DNA of 64,000 bases from Elusimicrobiales bacterium (lineage in GTDB: Bacteria; Elusimicrobiota; Elusimicrobia; Elusimicrobiales; Elusimicrobiaceae), in contig JBAZJT010000005.1 of NCBI GenBank assembly GCA_041651175.1, forward strand, positions 62,001 through 126,000, written 5' to 3'. A program made the translations under genes and the position numbers. How positions within the stretch are numbered: the first letter of the stretch is position 1; each line of letters begins with the position of its first letter. A model generated the notes under the pieces. It had not been told where the DNA came from and did no database searches. It worked only from the letters and a program-made list of their open reading frames with translations. Positions 59,573 to 64,000 of the stretch are shown in pieces.

Positions 59573-61252
59573 TTAGTGGAAAAGATAGTTCAGCGCCAGC
59601 GTCAGCGCCAGCACGCAGGCCGCAAGCGGCATGGGCCGCATGTACCAGCGCGTCTCGGTTTCCGCGGGACGCTCGGTCAGGCTGTAGACCAGGCCGCGCA
59701 TCTCCTCGTCCGGTTTAGGCTTGGTAAGCAGGCTTACCACCATTGTAACCACAAAGCAGACCACCCATGCCGTTATGGCGATTGCGAAAGCCTGGCCCAT
59801 GGTGGAATGGAACTGGTGCACCGAAGACAGATTGCAGGGTATCAGCCAGCCGCCCTTGCCTTCCGCCGTGGTCAGGCCGTGGACGGCGGCAGCCGCCGCG
59901 GTGCCGGAAAGCAGGCCGGTGAATGCGCCGTGGCCGGTGGTGCGCTTCCAGAACATGCCCAGCAGGAAGGTGGCAAACAGCGGCGCGTTCACGAAACCGA
60001 ATACCAGCTGCAGCAGGTCCATGATATTGTTGAAGCTGCGCGCCAGATAAGCCGTGGCGATTGAAATCGCTATGCCCACCACCGTCGCTATGCGGCCCAT
60101 GCGCAGATAATGCTCGTCCGTGGCGTCCTTGCGGATATGGGCCTGATAGATGTCGTAAGTCCACACGGTGTTGAAGGCGGTTACATTGCCCGCCATGCCG
60201 GACATGAAAGAAGCCATCAGCGCGGTAAGCCCCACGCCCAGCAGCCCCGCCGGATAGAAATGCGCCAGCATGGTGGGCAGCGTCATGTCAAAATCCGTGG
60301 TGTGGCCGTCCGGCTTGAAGGGAAGCGAGAAGCCGCTTCCCATCTGGGACAGCGTAATGGCTATAAGCCCGGGCAGTATGACAACAAACGGCATCATCAT
60401 CTTCGGGAAGGCGGCGATAAGCGGCGTGCGCTGCGCGGCGGACATATTCCTGGCGGCCATGGCGCGCTGCACCAGCAGGAAGTCCGTGCACCAGTAGCCG
60501 AACGAAAGCACAAACCCCAGTCCCATCAGCATCCCGAACAGGCCTATGCCCATCGGATTGTCGCTGGCGGAGCCCATGTACTGCCACGTGTGAGTCATGA
60601 CCGGCTGCAGCCGGGCCTGCATTCCGCTCCAGCCGCCGACGCGGTGCATTCCCGCGTAGACCAGCGGCGCTATGCCCAGCACTATAAGGAAGAACTGAAG
60701 CACCTCGTTGTAAATCGCGCTGCGCAGCCCGCCGGTGAAAGTATACACCGCCACAATGCCCGCCGACAGCAGCACCGAAACCCCGAAGTCCCAGCCCAGC
60801 AGCACCTTAAGCAGTATGGCCAGCGCGTAGAGCGATATGCCGGAGGAGAAAACCGTCATCGTCGCAAACGAAAATGCGTTGAGCAGGCGGGTTTTTTCGT
60901 CAAAGCGCAGGCTCAAATATTCCGGCACCGAGCGCGCGCGGCTGCCGTAGTAAAACGGCATCATGAACAGCCCCAGGAACACCATCGCCGGTATGGCGCC
61001 CACCCAGTAAAAATGCGCGGTCATTATGCCGTATTTCGCGCCGGAGGCGGCCATGCCCAGCACTTCCTGCGCGCCCAGATTGGCGGAGATGAAAGCAAGG
61101 CTGGTTATCCACAGCGGGATGGCATTCTTGCCGCCATGCCCGCCCAGAAAATCGGCGCTGGAATGCACCTTGCGCTTGAGAATTATTCCTATGGAAATGA
61201 CAAACAGGAAGTAGATGGAAATTACCAGGTAGTCTATGGGACTGAGTTGCAT
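59573..61252 (-). CDS. Sodium:solute symporter, SGLT-like (SSS family)
   Basis: The 559-aa protein has about 14 spans with SSS hallmarks GGHGGKNAIPLWITSLAFISANLGAQEV (first helices), VYTFTGGLRSAIYNEVLQF and GLTALMASFMSGMAGNVTAFNT at the sodium site. The pattern is closest to Na+/galactose-glucose (SglT) transporters, so sugar import is likely but not certain. GGAGAG precedes the ATG. It differs clearly from the SSS protein at 16-17.7 kb. Confidence 0.88.
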   Translation of the reverse strand: MQLSPIDYLVISIYFLFVISIGIILKRKVHSSADFLGGHGGKNAIPLWITSLAFISANLGAQEVLGMAASGAKYGIMTAHFYWVGAIPAMVFLGLFMMPFYYGSRARSVPEYLSLRFDEKTRLLNAFSFATMTVFSSGISLYALAILLKVLLGWDFGVSVLLSAGIVAVYTFTGGLRSAIYNEVLQFFLIVLGIAPLVYAGMHRVGGWSGMQARLQPVMTHTWQYMGSASDNPMGIGLFGMLMGLGFVLSFGYWCTDFLLVQRAMAARNMSAAQRTPLIAAFPKMMMPFVVILPGLIAITLSQMGSGFSLPFKPDGHTTDFDMTLPTMLAHFYPAGLLGVGLTALMASFMSGMAGNVTAFNTVWTYDIYQAHIRKDATDEHYLRMGRIATVVGIAISIATAYLARSFNNIMDLLQLVFGFVNAPLFATFLLGMFWKRTTGHGAFTGLLSGTAAAAAVHGLTTAEGKGGWLIPCNLSSVHQFHSTMGQAFAIAITAWVVCFVVTMVVSLLTKPKPDEEMRGLVYSLTERPAETETRWYMRPMPLAACVLALTLALNYLFH

Positions 61253-61397
61253 TGTTCACTCTCCGTTGGCAGAGCCCGCCTTCGCGGCAAGCCTGCGGAT
61301 GGCCGGCCTGCCCGGCGCCTTCGCATGGAATAATCCGACAGTCCGCTGTCGCTGCGGATACTGTTGTAAGTTTAGCAACTTTAGCGGACATGTTCAT

Positions 61398-61417
61398 GGG
61401 CATTTGGACCTATTTTT
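61398..61417 (-). repeat. AAAAATAGG...GCCC motif copy
   Basis: Read on the minus strand these bases are AAAAATAGGTCC then AAATGCCC. They match the motif before the M15 peptidase gene (29829-29848) and the one after the glycosidase gene (28158-28177) at the AAATAGG core and the GCCC end. Confidence 0.4.
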
Positions 61418-61472
61418 ATCCGGGGCAAAAAACGCGGAAAATTAGATATACTGTTTCTCATCGGAGGAACCT

Positions 61473-62075
61473 ATGAAAAAAATTTTCTGTGCCGCTGTAT
61501 TTTTATGCTGCGTCCGGGCCGCCGGGGCCGATGAGTACATTCCCTTCCAGCGCCAGACGCTCAACAGCGGCCCCTCCTGGGCCACGTTCCATGTCCAGGC
61601 ATCCGCCGCTACAAGGCTTAAAAGCGATTTCACAAACACCGCCACCGGCGGCGAGGCGGGGCTGGTGGTCCTCTACGACAAAAACGCTCCGTCGCTGGGG
61701 CTTTTCGTTGGATACTTCCCGGTGGAAGACAGGTTCGCCGACCTCAACTACGTGATAGTGCCTATAACTCTGCGCGCCTCCTATGATATGCAGATGACCG
61801 AAGGCGGCGTCTACTTCACCATGGCCGCAGAGGGCGGCGGGGCCATAAACAGTTTCAAGGACGTCGTGCCGCAGCAAAGCGACGTGCGCAACTCTTATGT
61901 AATCGGCGGGCAGGCGGGGTTCAAGTTCATACCCAACGGCGGCGGGCCGTCCATGCTGTTTGTGCTGGGATACCAGTACCTCAACCCGCAGGTGCTTTTC
62001 GCCATACCCGGCGGATATTCCAACGAAAACCGCAACCTCGGCGCGCCGTACATCAAACTGGGGCTGGAGTTTTGA
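61473..62075 (+). CDS. Exported, probable outer-membrane beta-barrel protein (200 aa)
   Basis: A signal peptide (1-19, ending AGAD) is followed by alternating hydrophobic/polar strands with aromatic residues and a C-terminal YIKLGLEF ending in Phe, the usual beta-barrel assembly signal. The small size fits an 8-strand barrel of OmpW/OmpX type, but no signature was recognised. GGAGGAA precedes the ATG, and a TATACT box lies about 20 bases before that site. It overlaps the methyltransferase gene. Confidence 0.65.
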   Translation: MKKIFCAAVFLCCVRAAGADEYIPFQRQTLNSGPSWATFHVQASAATRLKSDFTNTATGGEAGLVVLYDKNAPSLGLFVGYFPVEDRFADLNYVIVPITLRASYDMQMTEGGVYFTMAAEGGGAINSFKDVVPQQSDVRNSYVIGGQAGFKFIPNGGGPSMLFVLGYQYLNPQVLFAIPGGYSNENRNLGAPYIKLGLEF

Positions 62076-62908
62076 CCTCCAAACTGGAAATAGCCCGCTC
62101 GCAAAAAAAACCGGTTAAATTCCTGGCTTCGCGGCTGCTTATGCGCAGCGGGCTGTGCCGGCTGATTACCATGGACATGGGGGGGTTCCGGCTGCGTTTT
62201 TTTCCGTCGGCGCTTTCCGCCCAGTACTGGATTGACAGGCAGGACCGTTCCTGCGACACAGATTTCATCGCCCGCTACGTAAAACCCGGAGACAACATAA
62301 TAGACATCGGCGCCAATATCGGCGCGCTGGCCTTGGCAGCCGCCGCGGCGGCGGGCAGGCAGGGGCATGTCCTGGCGGCGGAGCCGCACCCGCGCATTTA
62401 CGGCTATCTTGTCTCAAATATAGAACTAAACGGCTTTGTGAACATAACCCCGGTAAACGCCGCTGCCGCAGCCAACGGAACCGGAGTGCGCATTTCGGAT
62501 TCCAACGCCGACGACGAAAACCGCCTCTCGGACGAAGGAATAGACGTGCCCGCCCGCGCACTGGACGATATGGCCCGGCTGCTCTACGGCGAAATAGCGC
62601 TGCTTAAAATAGACACCGAGGGCTGCGAGAAGTTCGTTCTGGACGGCGGGGCAAAAACCCTGGCCCGGACATCCTGCGTTTACTTTGAATCCTGCCAGAG
62701 CCAGTTCGCCCGCTATGGCTACACCTGCGCTGAACTGTTCAATTCGCTGGAGGCGGCGGAATTTTCAGTCTACCGAAAAACCGGCGATACCGTTCTGGAG
62801 CGGCTGCCGGAAGGCTATATCTCCAGCAAATGCGAGAACCTGTTCGCGCTGAAAAACGAGGAAATGTTCTCCTCCCGCACCGGCTGGACCACCCGGTTTT
62901 ACAAATAG
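62072..62908 (+). CDS. FkbM family SAM-dependent methyltransferase
   Basis: The 278-aa protein has SAM-binding motif I IIDIGANIGALALAA and acidic motif II LAAEPHPRIYGYL, followed by ALLKIDTEGCEKFVLDG, the conserved FkbM C-terminal motif. It probably methylates a sugar or other surface-glycan group. The TTG start overlaps the upstream TGA (TTGA) and follows GGAG. It is convergent with hflX by 4 bases. Confidence 0.88.
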   Translation: MTSKLEIARSQKKPVKFLASRLLMRSGLCRLITMDMGGFRLRFFPSALSAQYWIDRQDRSCDTDFIARYVKPGDNIIDIGANIGALALAAAAAAGRQGHVLAAEPHPRIYGYLVSNIELNGFVNITPVNAAAAANGTGVRISDSNADDENRLSDEGIDVPARALDDMARLLYGEIALLKIDTEGCEKFVLDGGAKTLARTSCVYFESCQSQFARYGYTCAELFNSLEAAEFSVYRKTGDTVLERLPEGYISSKCENLFALKNEEMFSSRTGWTTRFYK

Positions 62909-62912
62909 CCCG

Positions 62913-64000
62913 CTATTCACTGACAAGATTGGAAATCCGCTCCCAGTTGCCGTCGGTGGCAAGCAGCTCCAGCTCCGTGTTCCCGGCGGGATCCTGGCGG
63001 CGGGCGATAACCATGCAGCTTTCGTAAATCTGGTTCAGCAGCGCGCCCCTGCCCGCCGCGACAACCAGCCGACGCGGCTTCCAGACGGCAGACAGCACCC
63101 GCTCCACCGCCAGCAGCATCTCGTCCAGCCCCCGGCCTTCAAGCGCGCTGATAAATATGGAGTCCGGGTTTTCGCGCCGCAGCGCGGACATGCGCCGCGC
63201 ATCCAGCAGGTCCGCCTTGTTGAAAACCTCCACCACAGGGATATGCGCGGCGTCCAGCTCTGCCAGAGTGGCAAGCACGGTGGCCTTCTGCTCGCGGCAC
63301 AGCGGGGAGGCGCCGTCGCGCACATGCACCACGCAGTCGGCGGCGGCGATTTCCTCCATAGTGGCGCGGAAGGCGGCTACCAGCCCGTGCGGCAGCTTCT
63401 GGATGAAACCGACGGTGTCCGTAAACAGCGCGGCGGCCCCGCTTTTGAGCCGGACGCGGCGGGTGGTGGTGTCCAGCGTAGCAAACAGCTTATTGTCTGC
63501 GTAAACATCGCGCTTTCCCGAAAGCGCGTTAAGCAGGGTGGATTTTCCGGCGTTGGTGTATCCGGCTATGGCTATCTGAGCCAGCGGGACGGAGGCGCGC
63601 CGCCCCCTGCGGTTGAGCCTTTCGGCGCGGACGGCTTCTATCTCCCGCTCCAGCGCGACAATCCTTTCGCGCAGACGGCGGCGGTCGTATTCCAGCCGCC
63701 GTTCTCCGGGGCCGCGCGTGCCTATGCCGCCGGTCTGCTGCATCATCTCGCCGCCGCGCCCGGTAAGGCGCGGCAGCATGTAGTTTAGCTGGGCAAGCTC
63801 CACCTGCAGCCTGCCTTCGCGCGTCCTGGCGCGCAGGGCGAAAATATCCAGTATCAGCCGGGTGCGGTCTATGATTTTGGCGTGTATTATGCTCTCCAGA
63901 TTGCGCTGCTGCGCGGGGGAAAGTTCCTCGTCAAAAATAACGGTGTCCACCTCCAGCCGGCGGACGGCGGCGGCCAGCTCCTCCGCCTTGCCGGAGCCGA
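62913..64000 (-). CDS. hflX: HflX-type ribosome-associated GTPase (partial, N terminus beyond window)
   Basis: The visible part includes the HflX N-domain (GSGKAEELAAAV, FDEELSPAQQRNLE, KIIDRTRLILDIFALRA), the linker GGIGTRGPGERRLEYDRRR and the GTPase motifs IAGYTNAGKSTLLNAL, DTVGF, FNKADLL and SALEGRGLDE. HflX splits stalled ribosomes under stress. The frame stays open to the last base, so the start lies to the right of position 64000. An internal GTG at 63950 is not the true start because conserved family sequence continues upstream of it. Confidence 0.92.
   Translation of the reverse strand, partial: GSGKAEELAAAVRRLEVDTVIFDEELSPAQQRNLESIIHAKIIDRTRLILDIFALRARTREGRLQVELAQLNYMLPRLTGRGGEMMQQTGGIGTRGPGERRLEYDRRRLRERIVALEREIEAVRAERLNRRGRRASVPLAQIAIAGYTNAGKSTLLNALSGKRDVYADNKLFATLDTTTRRVRLKSGAAALFTDTVGFIQKLPHGLVAAFRATMEEIAAADCVVHVRDGASPLCREQKATVLATLAELDAAHIPVVEVFNKADLLDARRMSALRRENPDSIFISALEGRGLDEMLLAVERVLSAVWKPRRLVVAAGRGALLNQIYESCMVIARRQDPAGNTELELLATDGNWERISNLVSE

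Noticed and set aside
1..64000. CRISPR arrays, rRNA genes, tmRNA, replication origin
   Set aside because: No regularly spaced direct repeats, rRNA-conserved strings, tmRNA ends or DnaA-box clusters were noticed on either strand.

Overview
The window looks like chromosome of an uncultured, GC-rich, Gram-negative (diderm) anaerobe. Diderm signs are kdsC (a Kdo step of lipopolysaccharide synthesis), an O-antigen-ligase-like protein, several signal-peptide beta-barrel-like proteins and a lipoprotein. Anaerobic, hydrogen-linked metabolism is suggested by a complete four-subunit group 3b-type [NiFe] hydrogenase operon, the [FeFe]-hydrogenase maturase HydF, aspartase and a fused dihydropyrimidine-dehydrogenase-like enzyme. 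The mixture (type IV pilin and PilB, CHASE2 cyclase, SSS symporters, many small translationally coupled operons) would fit Elusimicrobiota or a similar candidate lineage, but no phylogenetic marker was tested and this placement is an inference.

Layout. 0-6 kb (minus strand): two operons, holding an MFS carrier, short RadC, a CyuA-like cysteine desulfidase and a secreted protein, then a membrane protein, a RluE-like pseudouridine synthase and a PAP2 lipoprotein. 6-15 kb (plus): CHASE2-adenylate cyclase, DUF3307 protein, a DnaQ-type exonuclease, and hutH and hutU separated by an AAA-ATPase/DUF4276 cassette, then YajQ. 15-22 kb: SSS symporter, a pilin-like gene behind a long structured leader, and dnaE. 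22-30.5 kb (plus): Nudix, SDR, kdsC, a NapH-like/CcdA membrane redox group, a glycosidase and two secreted peptidases. 30.7-38.7 kb (minus): one long operon pilB, GAF-HD-GYP, CDP-alcohol transferase, envelope protein, GT-C glycosyltransferase, O-antigen ligase, nth. 38.7-43.9 kb (minus): PLP lyase, DPD-like fusion and SsnA, a likely purine/pyrimidine-ring catabolic set. 44-50 kb (plus): an AT-richer orphan Mrr nuclease, then TlpA-like thioredoxin and hydBGDA.

51-53.4 kb is an accessory patch around tRNA-Tyr. It has a 58-bp duplication of the tRNA 3' end and its terminator, a 269-bp MITE-like element with perfect 34-bp terminal inverted repeats, a separate 171-bp imperfect palindrome that forms the 5' end of a VOC gene, and a HicAB toxin-antitoxin pair. 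54-56.6 kb is an ECF sigma / anti-sigma operon that also encodes two unusual low-complexity secreted proteins. 56.6-64 kb holds aspA-hydF, an SSS symporter with a tiny membrane partner, an outer-membrane protein with an FkbM methyltransferase, and hflX, which runs off the right edge.

A recurring feature is that many transcription units begin with a TAnnnT hexamer only 5-7 bases before an ATG or GTG and no Shine-Dalgarno sequence, which points to leaderless mRNAs. Downstream genes, and the genes that look acquired, carry clear Shine-Dalgarno sites. All functional calls rest on reading motifs by eye; no database search was run.
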